Below, piece after piece: positions 9,599-18,714 of a stretch of 41,892 nucleotides of DNA. Made by a program: the position numbers and the translations under genes. The DNA comes from ATZT02 sp964655115 (GTDB taxonomy: Bacteria; Actinomycetota; Actinomycetes; S36-B12; UBA5976). Numbering within the stretch: the stretch's first letter is position 1; each line of letters begins with the position of its first letter. The notes under the pieces were generated by a model, which was not told the DNA's origin, ran no database searches, and saw nothing but the letters and a program-made list of their open reading frames with translations. The stretch is taken from contig CAZZKM010000008.1 in assembly GCA_964655115.1 (NCBI GenBank), positions 1-41,892 on the forward strand, in the 5' to 3' direction.

Positions 9599-9633
9599 CC
9601 TCCTTCTCCGCCTCACGGGACGGTCTTAAAGGA
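9599..9633 (-). promoter_or_regulatory. PyrR-binding RNA hairpin sequestering the pyrR Shine-Dalgarno
   Basis: Read on the minus strand, bases 9620-9610 are TCCCGTGAGGC, which fits the known PyrR anti-antiterminator loop consensus UCCNGNGAGGY. The flanks fold around it. CCG 9623-9621 pairs with CGG 9610-9608. CC 9619-9618 pairs with GG 9612-9611, with U9620 bulged and a CGUGA loop. A lower stem pairs TCCTT 9633-9629 with AAGGA 9605-9601. The AAGGAGG ribosome site (9605-9599) lies in the lower stem. This suggests translational repression as reported for mycobacterial pyr operons, rather than the attenuation used by Bacillus. No terminator is seen between it and pyrR. Confidence 0.8.
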
Positions 9634-9666
9634 TGCCTTACTAAAACTTTAGATTAGCAGATTAAA

Positions 9667-11094
9667 TTAACTTTCATCTGCACCAGTTCCAACTTTATGA
9701 ACTCGCATGCCATTTGTTGTACCAGGAACTCCAGGTGGCACACCGGCCACAACTACAACTAATTCACCGTATTTTGCATAATCATTTTCCGTTAAATATC
9801 TATCAACTTGAGCAACCATTTCATCTGTATGTTTAACAGTGTCTGCATGAAAAACCTGACATCCCCAGATCAAAGATAACTGTCGTTGCACCGATTGTTC
9901 AGTTGTAAAAGCAAGAATCGGAGTTGTTGATCTGTGACGCGCCATCAAACGAACACTTCGACCAGTTTCGGTAAAACCAATTAAATATTTTGCATTAATT
10001 GCTTTTCCAACAGCTACGGCTGCCGTGGTTAGAGCTCTACCGGTACTTCCTTTTGACTCAATCTCTAATTTTGGTAGTTGCTCTAAGGCTTCTTCTTCTA
10101 CATGTTCGATAATTTTTGCCATTGTTTCAACCACTAATACTGGATTTTCTCCAACGCTGGTTTCCCCGCTTAGCATTAATGCATCTGCTCCATCAAGAAC
10201 TGCGTTCGCGACATCACTAGCTTCTGCTCTTGTTGGTCGTGAAGCTGAAATCATTGATTCCAGCATTTGTGTGGCTACGATTACTGGTTTTCCCACTTGT
10301 CTTGCTAATTGAATAGCATTTTTTTGCACTAATGGAACTTCTTCTAATGGTAATTCGACACCGAGGTCTCCACGAGCGATCATAATTGCGTCAAATGACT
10401 GAAGAATTTGTTCTAGGTTTGAAACTGCTTGCGGTTTTTCAATTTTTGCAACTACTGGAATTTTTCTTCCAGATTTCTCCATAATTTTATGCACATCATC
10501 AATATCATTTGCATTTCTTACAAATGAAAGCGCAATAAGATCGCATCCATTTTCTAATGCCCAAACTAAATCTTTTTCATCTTTTTGTGAAAGTGCTGGA
10601 ACATTTACTGAGACCCCCGGTAAATTAATTCCCTTGTTGTTGGAAATTGTTCCACCTTCAATGACTTTGGTGATGACATCATTTCCTTTGACTTCCAAGG
10701 CTTCTAGTCGAATTTTTCCATCGTCGATTAATAAAGCATCACCTTTTTTAACATCTTGACATAAACCTTTGTAAGTTGTGGAAACTTTTTCTTTGTCGCC
10801 TGAATAATCATCGGTTGTGATGATAAATTTTTGACCATTTATCAGTGATACTGGCCCATTGCCAAATGTTCCAACTCTAATTTTTGGGCCTTGTAAATCT
10901 GCTAGAACTGCAATTTCTTTACCTAATTCTTTTGATGCACTTCTGATTAGATCTAATCTTCTTTTGTGATCTTGATGATCACCATGGGACATATTAAGTC
11001 TTGCAACATTAAGACCAGAATTTATAAGTTTTTTAACTACATTAATGTCATCAGTAGAAGGACCAAGGGTTGCAACTATCTTAGCTCTTCTCAT
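9667..11094 (-). CDS. pyk: Pyruvate kinase
   Basis: Last step of glycolysis, phosphoenolpyruvate plus ADP to pyruvate plus ATP. At 475 residues it has the bacterial length. It opens with RRAKIVATLGPSTDD. Other family signatures are DLQGPKIR, VAKIEKP (catalytic Lys), ARGDLGVELP, VATQMLESM and MLSGETSVG. The C-terminal allosteric domain is complete. ATG at 11094 has no good Shine-Dalgarno but has a TAGAAT box eight bases upstream, so it may be transcribed from its own near-leaderless promoter in the 28-base gap after gltD. The 80-base gap to pyrR on the other side holds no convincing terminator. Confidence 0.97.
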   Translation of the reverse strand: MRRAKIVATLGPSTDDINVVKKLINSGLNVARLNMSHGDHQDHKRRLDLIRSASKELGKEIAVLADLQGPKIRVGTFGNGPVSLINGQKFIITTDDYSGDKEKVSTTYKGLCQDVKKGDALLIDDGKIRLEALEVKGNDVITKVIEGGTISNNKGINLPGVSVNVPALSQKDEKDLVWALENGCDLIALSFVRNANDIDDVHKIMEKSGRKIPVVAKIEKPQAVSNLEQILQSFDAIMIARGDLGVELPLEEVPLVQKNAIQLARQVGKPVIVATQMLESMISASRPTRAEASDVANAVLDGADALMLSGETSVGENPVLVVETMAKIIEHVEEEALEQLPKLEIESKGSTGRALTTAAVAVGKAINAKYLIGFTETGRSVRLMARHRSTTPILAFTTEQSVQRQLSLIWGCQVFHADTVKHTDEMVAQVDRYLTENDYAKYGELVVVVAGVPPGVPGTTNGMRVHKVGTGADES

Positions 11095-11102
11095 ATATTC
11101 AT

Positions 11103-11108
11103 ATTCTA
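11103..11108 (-). promoter_or_regulatory. Candidate pyk -10 box (TAGAAT)
   Basis: TAGAAT matches the sigma-70-type consensus TATAAT at five of six positions and ends eight bases before the pyk ATG. This fits a transcript that begins at or next to the start codon. I could not find a convincing -35 element. In AT-rich DNA such a box can arise by chance. Confidence 0.4.
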
Positions 11109-11122
11109 TTCAATAGTTTGAT

Positions 11123-12574
11123 CTAAACAGTCAGTGGTCTTGAGTTTGCTTCAATTGGAGTTGGCAAATTAGTTTCACCTATCAAGAATTTATCAACGTG
11201 AGCAGCAACAGAACGACCTTCAGCAATAGCCCAAACAATTAATGATTGACCTCTTCCAGCATCACCACACACATAAACAGAGTCAACATTTGTTCTAAAA
11301 TTCTCATCTCTTGAAATATTTCCTTTACTATCCAGTTCTAGATTTAATTGATCAATAAAAGGAGCTTTTTCAGGACCAACAAAACCTAAAGCCAGCAAAA
11401 CTAGGTCAGCTGGAATTATTTTTTCAGTTCCTTTTATTGACTCAAATTTTCCATTTTTTACTTCAACCTGAATTAATTCAAGTCCTGAAACTTTTCCATC
11501 CGAGCCAACAAATTTATTTGTGTTGACACTGTAAATTCTTTCTCCACCCTCTTCATGAGCACTACTTACTCGATAAATCATTGGATAAGTTGGCCATGGT
11601 TGAGCATCTGGACGAATCTCTGATGGCATGGGAAGAATTTCTAATTGCGTAACAGATTTTGCACCTTGTCTATGTGCAGTACCTAGACAATCTGCTCCGG
11701 TGTCGCCACCGCCAATGATTACTACATTTTTATCCTTTGCATCTATTGGCGAAACCGCTAACTCACCAAGTGCGACTTTATTAGCAGGTGGTAAATACTC
11801 CATTGCCTGATAAATTCCACTCAATTGTCTTCCTTCAATAGGTAAATCGCGCCAAGAAGTAGCACCAACAGCTAAAACAATTGCGTCATATTTTTTTCTT
11901 AATTCTTTTGCATCAATATCAATACCAATTTCAATGCCAGTTCTAAATTTAATTCCTTCATTAGCTAATTGTTCTAATCTTCGATCAATATGAATTTTTT
12001 CCATTTTAAATTCAGGAATTCCATAACGTAAAAGTCCACCTAATTTGTCTGCTCTTTCATAAATTGCAACCGTGTGACCTGCTCGAGCAAGTTGTTGAGC
12101 AGCTGCAAGTCCCGCTGGACCAGAACCAATTACTGCAACGGTTTTTCCACTTAATCTTGCTGGTGATTGAGGAGTTATTAAACCTTGAGCAAATGCTCTA
12201 TCCGCAATTTCAACTTCGACTTGTTTAATAGTCACTGCATCTTGATTTATCGCTACGACGCAGGCTGCTTCACAAGGTGCTGGGCACAAACGACCAGTAA
12301 ATTCAGGAAAATTATTTGTTGCATGTAAACGTTCTGAAGCTTCTTTCCAATTGTCTTTGTAAACAAGGTCGTTCCACTCTGGAATTAAGTTTCCTAATGG
12401 ACAACCGTTGTGACAAAAAGGAATTCCACAATCCATACATCTTCCAGCTTGTGCGCGAAGCTTGTTTGAATCAAATGGTTCATAAACTTCTCGCCAATCC
12501 ATTAGTCGTAAATCAACTGGTCTGCGTTTAGGGGTCTCTCTTTTTGTATTTATAAATCCCTTTGGATCACCCAC
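11123..12574 (-). CDS. gltD: Glutamate synthase (NADPH), small subunit
   Basis: Transfers electrons from NADPH through FAD and Fe-S clusters to GltB. The N-terminal adrenodoxin-reductase-like Fe-S domain has cysteine groups CMDCGIPFCHNGCP (near residue 45) and CPAPCEAAC (near 97). FAD-binding GSGPAGLAAAQ and NADPH-binding GGGDTGADC follow, and CGDAGRGQSLIVWAIAEGR closes the flavoprotein fold. Length is 483 residues. The start is GTG at 12574, chosen because a GGAGG ribosome site sits six bases before it inside the end of gltB; the genes overlap by eight bases. Confidence 0.96.
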   Translation of the reverse strand: MGDPKGFINTKRETPKRRPVDLRLMDWREVYEPFDSNKLRAQAGRCMDCGIPFCHNGCPLGNLIPEWNDLVYKDNWKEASERLHATNNFPEFTGRLCPAPCEAACVVAINQDAVTIKQVEVEIADRAFAQGLITPQSPARLSGKTVAVIGSGPAGLAAAQQLARAGHTVAIYERADKLGGLLRYGIPEFKMEKIHIDRRLEQLANEGIKFRTGIEIGIDIDAKELRKKYDAIVLAVGATSWRDLPIEGRQLSGIYQAMEYLPPANKVALGELAVSPIDAKDKNVVIIGGGDTGADCLGTAHRQGAKSVTQLEILPMPSEIRPDAQPWPTYPMIYRVSSAHEEGGERIYSVNTNKFVGSDGKVSGLELIQVEVKNGKFESIKGTEKIIPADLVLLALGFVGPEKAPFIDQLNLELDSKGNISRDENFRTNVDSVYVCGDAGRGQSLIVWAIAEGRSVAAHVDKFLIGETNLPTPIEANSRPLTV

Positions 12575-15500
12575 GACTTGCCTCCATGATTGCTTTTAGT
12601 GGATCAATACCTTCAAGTTCAGCTTTTTGTTTTGCTTGTAGAACTCGTTTGTATTCTTTAGGCATAATCTTGCTGAATTTATTTAATTCACGATTATTCA
12701 ATATTTTCTTAGCTAATTCAGAATCTGTTTCTTCAACATAATTTGTAATAATTTCTGTTAGAAACTTAATGTCGTCCTGATCTAAATCTTCAATTTCTAC
12801 CATTTCCGGATTAATATTTTCTGAATTTGCATTGAACAAATAAGCAATACCACCACTCATGCCTGCAGCAAAATTTCTTCCAGTAGTTCCTAAAACAACA
12901 ACTCGACCACCCGTCATGTATTCACAACCGTGATCTCCTACTCCTTCAACGACCGCAGTAGCACCAGAATTTCGCACACAGAATCTTTCTCCAACCAGTC
13001 CATTAACAAATAAAATTCCTGAAGTTGCGCCATATGCTGCAACATTTCCTGCGATCACATTTTTACTTGCATCAAATTTAGAGTTTCTATTTGGTCGAAC
13101 AATTATTTTTCCGCCAGATAAACCTTTAGCCAAATAATCATTAGAATCTCCCTCTAAACGAAGGGTTATTCCTTTAGGAACAAAAGCACCAAAAGATTGT
13201 CCTGCTGAACCGATAAAAGTTAGATCAATTGTTTCATCAGTTAAACCTTTACCTCCATACCTTCTAGTTACTTCACTTCCTAACATGGTTCCTACAGTTC
13301 GGTTAACATTTCTGATTTCAAATTGCGCTCTAACTAATTCTTGATTTTTTAATGCTGGTTCACAAATTCTTATTAGTTCCTGATCTAGAGCTTTTTCCAA
13401 TCCATGATCTTGATTTTTAGTGTGATGAAGTTCGGTGTTATTAGCATTTACTTGATGCAAAATTGGCTCTAAATTTAAACCAGATGCTTTCCAGTGATCA
13501 ATTGCTTTTTTAGTATCCAAAAGTTCAGAATGACCAATTGCTTCTTCTAATGTTTTAAATCCAAGTTGAGCTAAATACTCTCTTACCTCTTGAGCAATGA
13601 ACTTAAAGAAATTTTCTACAAATTCTGGTTTGCCGTTAAATTTTTCTCTTAAAACAGGGTTTTGTGTTGCAACTCCTACAGGACAGGTATCTAAATGACA
13701 AACCCTCATCATGATGCAACCCATAACTACAAGTGGAGCTGTTGCAAACCCAAATTCTTCTGCACCCAATAAAGCAGCGATTAATACATCTCGACCTGTT
13801 TTTAATTGTCCATCAGTTTGAACAACAATTCGATCTCTTAACCCATTTAATAAAAGAGTTTGTTGAGTTTCTGCTAACCCAATTTCCCAAGGAGCACCAG
13901 CATGTTTAAGTGATGTAAGTGGACTTGCTCCAGTTCCACCATCATGACCTGAAATTAAAACCACATCTGCATGAGCTTTAGCAACTCCAGCTGCGACTGT
14001 GCCCACTCCAACTTCTGCAACTAATTTTACGTGAATTCTTGCTTTGTTATTGGCATTTTTTAAATCGTGAATTAATTGTTTTAAATCTTCAATTGAATAA
14101 ATGTCATGATGTGGAGGTGGTGAAATTAATCCCACACCTGGAGTGGAGTGTCTAGTTTTAGCAACCCATGGATAAACCTTGTGACCTGGAAGTTGTCCAC
14201 CTTCTCCGGGTTTTGCTCCTTGTGCCATTTTAATTTGAATATCGTCTGCGTTTACTAAATATTCACTAGTTACTCCAAATCTTCCACTTGCTACTTGTTT
14301 AATAGCTGATCGTTTCGAGTCACCATTTGGTTCAATAACAAATCTTTCTGGATCTTCGCCACCTTCACCAGTATTTGATTTAGCTCCCAATCGATTCATT
14401 GCAATTGCTAAAGTTTCATGCGCTTCTTGCGAAATGGAACCATATGACATAGCGCCTGTGCTAAATCTTTTTAAAATACTTTCAATTGGTTCAACTTCAT
14501 CTATTGAAATTGGTTTTCTAGAATTATTAATTTCAAATAATCCTCTTAAAGTCATTAATCTCTTTGATTGTTCATTTACTAAATTCGTATAATTCTTAAA
14601 TATTTCATATTGACCAGTTTTTGTTGAATGTTGCAACCTAAAGACAGTTTCTGGATCAAATAAATGAGGTTCTCCTTCTCTTCTCCATTGATATTCACCA
14701 CCAATTGCAAGTTGACGATGTGCTGGTGAAATTCCTGTTGGAGGATAAGCAATTTCGTGTCTTTTAATTACTTCTTGCGCTATCACATCTAACCCAACTC
14801 CACCTAAGCGAGAAACTGTGCCAGTGAAATATTTGTCAACTAATTCTTGTGAAAGTCCTATTGCTTCAAAAATTTGTGCACCACGATATGAAGCAACCGT
14901 TGATACTCCCATTTTGCTCATAACTTTTAGAACACCTTTACCTAAAGCTTTCACAAGATTTCTAACAGCTTTTTCAGGTGTAATGCCAGTTAATTTATTT
15001 TGACGAACCATGTCTTCAACAGTTTCCATAGCAAGATATGGATTCACTGCTGCAGCTCCAAATCCAATTAATAAAGCAACATGATGAACTTCACGAACAT
15101 CGCCAGCTTCAACAATTAATCCCACTTGCATTCTCTGCTTGGTTCGAACTAGATGATGATGTACTGCTGAAAGAAGCAAAAGAGACGGAATTGGTGCTTC
15201 ATCTGCATCAGAATCTCTATCACTTAAAACAAGTAAACGACTACCTTTCTTGATAGCCTCATCGACTTCATTAAATATTTCATGAATCCGTTTTTCTAGG
15301 CCTTTTTCTCCATCTTGAATTTTGAATAATCCCGAAAATTTCTGTGCTGCAAATCCAGGTTTATCGCCATCTCGGTTGATATGAATTAATTTTGCTAATT
15401 CATCGTTATCGATTACTGGAAATGGTAAAACAACTTGTCTGGTATGAGCAGGACTTGCTGAGAGTAAGTTACTTTCTTCTCCAATGGAGGAAGACAAAGA

Positions 15501-17078
15501 TGTAACTATTTCTTCTCTTATTGCATCAAGTGGTGGGTTAGTAACTTGAGCAAATAATTGAGTGAAGTAGTCAAAAATTAGTCTTGGTCTTTTACTTAAC
15601 ACTGCAATTGGGGTATCGGTGCCCATGGAGCCAATTGGTTCTGCACCTGAAATTGCCATTGGAGTTAATAAAATCTTTAATTCTTCTTCTGTGTAACCAA
15701 ACGTTTGTTGTCTTCGCAAAACGGAAGAATGCGTGTGAACAATATGTTCTCTATCAGGTAGTTCTTCTAAATGAACTAATCCTGCATGTAGCCATTCTTG
15801 ATATGGTTCTTTGTTTGCTAACTCATTCTTTATTTCATCATCTTCAATTATTCTTCCTGCAGTGGTATCAACTAGAAACATTTTTCCTGGTTGTAATCTT
15901 CCTTTTCTAATTACTTTTGAAGATTCAATTGGTAACACTCCAGATTCACTTGCAAGAATTACTAACCCATCATCTGTAACCCAAAATCTTCCAGGTCTTA
16001 AACCGTTTCTATCTAATACAGCTCCAATAAGTGTTCCGTCTGTAAAAGTCACGCAAGCTGGTCCATCCCAAGGTTCCATGAATGAAGCATGAAATTCATA
16101 AAATGCTCTTCTTTTTGGATCCATATTGGGATTGTTTTCCCATGCTTCAGGAATCATCATCAAAACTGCGTGCGGTAAAGATCTTCCACCTAAATGAATA
16201 AGTTCTAAAACTTCATCAAATGATGCAGAATCACTTGCGCCATTTGCACAAATTGGGAAAATTCTAGATAAGTCTCCTGGGATCAAATCAGTTTCCAAAA
16301 GATTTTCTCTTGCTTGCATCCAATTTCTATTTCCTTTGACCGTATTGATCTCACCATTGTGAGCAATGAATCGATATGGGTGAGCTAATGGCCAAGATGG
16401 AAAAGTGTTGGTACTAAATCTTGAGTGCACCAATGCAATTTTTGATTCAACTCTTTCGTCAGATAAATCTTTATAAAAAGTTTGCAATTGTCCGGTAGTT
16501 AACATACCTTTATAAACTAAAGTTCTTGATGATAGTGATGAGAAATAAACTTGAGTTTCTTTCTCCGATATTTTTCTAAACGGGTAAATCAATCGATCTA
16601 ATTCAAGATTAGATTTATTTTCTAACCTTGATTTGACAAAAATCATTTCAAAAACTGGCATAACACTTTTTGCTGTTTTACCTAATGTTGATGAATCCGT
16701 GGGAACCTGTCTCCAGCCTAAAATTTCAATGTTTTCAGCTAAAGCAATCTCTTGAATTTTATTCTTTGAAGTTAAATATAAATCTTTGTCTTGTGGCAGG
16801 AATACAATTCCAACCCCATATTCACCCTGTGACGGTAATTCGAAATCTACAACTGAACGAAGAAATTTATCTGGAATTTGAATTAAAATTCCAGCACCGT
16901 CTCCCGAATCTGGTTCGCTACCACTTGCACCACGATGATCTAAATTCCTTAATGCTTCTAAACCTTTTTCAACAATGTCGTGATTTGCGATTTTATTTAA
17001 AGTTGCAACTAATGCCACACCGCATGCATCGTGTTCAAAGGCTGGGTCATAAAGACCTTGATTTAATGATTGAGGCAC
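12567..17078 (-). CDS. gltB: Glutamate synthase (NADPH), large subunit
   Basis: Makes two glutamates from glutamine and 2-oxoglutarate. At 1503 residues the domains are in the usual order. The N-terminal class II glutaminase has its nucleophile at Cys19 (HDACGVA), normally exposed by removal of a short propeptide. The central and FMN-binding domains contain SGHDGGTGASP. The [3Fe-4S] cysteines are at about 1121, 1127 and 1132 (GCIMMRVCHLDTC). A C-terminal GXGXG beta-helix contains GGKGLTDE and GLSGGKI. The start is GTG at 17078 with AAGGA about eleven bases upstream. It is translated together with gltD (eight-base overlap). Confidence 0.97.
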   Translation of the reverse strand: MPQSLNQGLYDPAFEHDACGVALVATLNKIANHDIVEKGLEALRNLDHRGASGSEPDSGDGAGILIQIPDKFLRSVVDFELPSQGEYGVGIVFLPQDKDLYLTSKNKIQEIALAENIEILGWRQVPTDSSTLGKTAKSVMPVFEMIFVKSRLENKSNLELDRLIYPFRKISEKETQVYFSSLSSRTLVYKGMLTTGQLQTFYKDLSDERVESKIALVHSRFSTNTFPSWPLAHPYRFIAHNGEINTVKGNRNWMQARENLLETDLIPGDLSRIFPICANGASDSASFDEVLELIHLGGRSLPHAVLMMIPEAWENNPNMDPKRRAFYEFHASFMEPWDGPACVTFTDGTLIGAVLDRNGLRPGRFWVTDDGLVILASESGVLPIESSKVIRKGRLQPGKMFLVDTTAGRIIEDDEIKNELANKEPYQEWLHAGLVHLEELPDREHIVHTHSSVLRRQQTFGYTEEELKILLTPMAISGAEPIGSMGTDTPIAVLSKRPRLIFDYFTQLFAQVTNPPLDAIREEIVTSLSSSIGEESNLLSASPAHTRQVVLPFPVIDNDELAKLIHINRDGDKPGFAAQKFSGLFKIQDGEKGLEKRIHEIFNEVDEAIKKGSRLLVLSDRDSDADEAPIPSLLLLSAVHHHLVRTKQRMQVGLIVEAGDVREVHHVALLIGFGAAAVNPYLAMETVEDMVRQNKLTGITPEKAVRNLVKALGKGVLKVMSKMGVSTVASYRGAQIFEAIGLSQELVDKYFTGTVSRLGGVGLDVIAQEVIKRHEIAYPPTGISPAHRQLAIGGEYQWRREGEPHLFDPETVFRLQHSTKTGQYEIFKNYTNLVNEQSKRLMTLRGLFEINNSRKPISIDEVEPIESILKRFSTGAMSYGSISQEAHETLAIAMNRLGAKSNTGEGGEDPERFVIEPNGDSKRSAIKQVASGRFGVTSEYLVNADDIQIKMAQGAKPGEGGQLPGHKVYPWVAKTRHSTPGVGLISPPPHHDIYSIEDLKQLIHDLKNANNKARIHVKLVAEVGVGTVAAGVAKAHADVVLISGHDGGTGASPLTSLKHAGAPWEIGLAETQQTLLLNGLRDRIVVQTDGQLKTGRDVLIAALLGAEEFGFATAPLVVMGCIMMRVCHLDTCPVGVATQNPVLREKFNGKPEFVENFFKFIAQEVREYLAQLGFKTLEEAIGHSELLDTKKAIDHWKASGLNLEPILHQVNANNTELHHTKNQDHGLEKALDQELIRICEPALKNQELVRAQFEIRNVNRTVGTMLGSEVTRRYGGKGLTDETIDLTFIGSAGQSFGAFVPKGITLRLEGDSNDYLAKGLSGGKIIVRPNRNSKFDASKNVIAGNVAAYGATSGILFVNGLVGERFCVRNSGATAVVEGVGDHGCEYMTGGRVVVLGTTGRNFAAGMSGGIAYLFNANSENINPEMVEIEDLDQDDIKFLTEIITNYVEETDSELAKKILNNRELNKFSKIMPKEYKRVLQAKQKAELEGIDPLKAIMEASRG

Positions 17079-17126
17079 TCTTTTGTTCGTCCTTTGAAAT
17101 ATTTTTCAGTGGGACGACTTTGGCCC

Positions 17127-17156
17127 GATATAGATAAATACTATCTTAAAGATTAA
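17127..17156 (-). promoter_or_regulatory. Possible gltB promoter with an overlapping inverted repeat
   Basis: The 79-base gap before gltB is one of the few large ones in this strand's run. On the minus strand TATATC (17132-17127) could be a -10 box, with a weak TTAATC 18 bases upstream. Between them sits a perfect five-base inverted repeat, agata/tatct (17132-17146), around a five-base loop. That is where an operator would lie, but short repeats are common in AT-rich DNA. The regulator is unknown. Confidence 0.25.
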
Positions 17157-17157
17157 T

Positions 17158-17883
17158 TTACAAAACTGAACCTATGGAATTTCCTAAAATCCATGTGATG
17201 GCTGCCGCTCCACTTCCTATGAGTAATTGCCTGGTTCCTGAGTACCACCAAGTGCGTGTGGTCACCACGGAAACAACCGCTCCCGTTATAAAAAGTCCAG
17301 CAAGTGACACGATCAAAGAGTATGTCAAATTATTAAAACCAAGCATGTATGGAAGAAGTGGAACCATCGCACCTAGACCAAAAGAAATAAAAGATGAGAT
17401 CGCAGCTAATTTAGCTGATGGTAAATCTTTGGTAGAAACTCCAAACTCCTCAAGAGAATGAGCATCAATAAATTCATTTTCATTTTTACTTAATTCTTGG
17501 GCAAATTTAAAAGCAACTTCGTGACTTACTCCTCTTGAAACATAAACTTGAGCCAACTCCTCAATCTCACGATTTAAATCTTCGTTAATCTCTTTTCTTT
17601 CTAATTCAATTTCTGCCATAGCAAGTTCTGCTTGGCTTGCCACCGATGTGTATTCACCTGCTGCCATTGAGAATGCTCCAGCAAGTAATCCTGCAAAACC
17701 TGCTAGAACAATTGCTTTTGTATTTTCAACACCTGCAGCTTGTGTTCCTCCAGCCACGCCGATCATTAAAGCAAAGTTTGAAACTAAGCCATCCATAGCT
17801 CCAAAAACAGCTGGACGAAGCCAACCACCACTTACATTTCGATGTAAATTTTCAACATTTAGTTTCCTTTGCCCAGATGGCAT
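17158..17883 (-). CDS. VIT1/CCC1-family metal (iron/manganese) transporter
   Basis: Membrane protein of 241 residues resembling vacuolar iron transporter homologues. An N-terminal hydrophobic segment contains GAMDGLVSNFALMIGVAGG, then GLLAGAFSMAAGEYTSV, the family's metal-path motif. A charged cytoplasmic stretch rich in Glu (about 88-140) follows, where this family binds Fe2+ or Mn2+. Hydrophobic segments fill the C-terminus. Family knowledge suggests export of Fe2+ or Mn2+ from the cytoplasm; the metal here is not decided by sequence. The ATG lies three bases after the lgt stop, so it is co-transcribed with lgt. Confidence 0.85.
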   Translation of the reverse strand: MPSGQRKLNVENLHRNVSGGWLRPAVFGAMDGLVSNFALMIGVAGGTQAAGVENTKAIVLAGFAGLLAGAFSMAAGEYTSVASQAELAMAEIELERKEINEDLNREIEELAQVYVSRGVSHEVAFKFAQELSKNENEFIDAHSLEEFGVSTKDLPSAKLAAISSFISFGLGAMVPLLPYMLGFNNLTYSLIVSLAGLFITGAVVSVVTTRTWWYSGTRQLLIGSGAAAITWILGNSIGSVL

Positions 17884-17886
17884 TTA

Positions 17887-18711
17887 CTATCCCCTAAATA
17901 TTTTTTGATCTCTTCCAGGTTTAAGCCTGTTAGAAATTATGAAGTAAACAATTCCTCCAACTATAACAACTAAACTAGTCCAGATATTAAATCTCAACCC
18001 AAAAAGTATGCGCGATTCATCGATTCTAAAAGTTTCGATAATTAAACGACCTAAACTGTATAAAGAAACATAAAGTGCGAAGACTCTACCGTGGCCTAAC
18101 TTGTAAATTTTATCAATATATATCAGAGCAAATCCAATAAGCACACTCCAAATTAATTCATACAAAAATGTTGGGTGAAATGTAGAAAACATTTCAAAAC
18201 CTTGTGGTCTATTTTTTTCAGATATTTCTAGTCCCCAAAAAAATTCAGTTGGTTTTCCAAATAATTCCTGATTGAAATAATTTCCAATGCGCCCTATTGC
18301 TTGAGCAAAAATTATTCCTGGAGCAATTGCATCGGCAAATGGTGGGAGATTTATTTTGTAAATTCGACATCCAATCCATGCTCCAAGACCTCCAAAAAAA
18401 ATGGCTCCCCATATTCCTAATCCGCCGTTCCAAATTTTTAATGCATCAACTGGATTTCTACCTTCACCGAAATACTTTTCAAAATCAGTTGCTACGTGAT
18501 AAATGCGGCCACCAATGATTCCAAAAGGTACTGCATAAAGTGCTACATCACTTACTTGTCCAACTTTTCCACCGCGAGCTATCCATCTTTTATTTCCTAA
18601 CCAGATAGCTAAAAAAATTCCGATAATAATAAATAACGAATAAGCCCTTAAAGGTAATGGCCCAAGATAAATAACTCCAGTGCTTGGACTTGGAATACTT
18701 AAAGAAATCAA
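17887..18711 (-). CDS. lgt: Prolipoprotein diacylglyceryl transferase
   Basis: Adds the diacylglyceryl group to the lipobox cysteine, the first step in lipoprotein maturation in the cytoplasmic membrane. It is polytopic, 274 residues. The Lgt signature GRIGNYFNQELFG is at about 140-152, with FHPTFLYE near 178-185 and the N-terminal IPSPSTG and PLRAYSL typical of the family. The likely start is TTG at 18711, since no earlier ATG exists and the first residues align with the family; only a weak AAAGAA ribosome site precedes it. It lies three bases after the DsbA-like gene. LspA, the next enzyme in the pathway, is encoded at 34514-35050. Confidence 0.93.
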   Translation of the reverse strand: MISLSIPSPSTGVIYLGPLPLRAYSLFIIIGIFLAIWLGNKRWIARGGKVGQVSDVALYAVPFGIIGGRIYHVATDFEKYFGEGRNPVDALKIWNGGLGIWGAIFFGGLGAWIGCRIYKINLPPFADAIAPGIIFAQAIGRIGNYFNQELFGKPTEFFWGLEISEKNRPQGFEMFSTFHPTFLYELIWSVLIGFALIYIDKIYKLGHGRVFALYVSLYSLGRLIIETFRIDESRILFGLRFNIWTSLVVIVGGIVYFIISNRLKPGRDQKIFRG

Positions 18712-18714
18712 ATT

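Noticed and set aside
9587..9616. GTG start for pyrR giving an Arg-rich N-terminus
   Set aside because: The Arg codons are the AGAAGGAGG ribosome site and PyrR hairpin read as protein; PyrR homologues begin near ATG 9586.
9641..9652. ctaaa/tttag inverted repeat after pyk as a terminator
   Set aside because: Five AT pairs around a two-base loop cannot form a stable terminator, and no T run follows.
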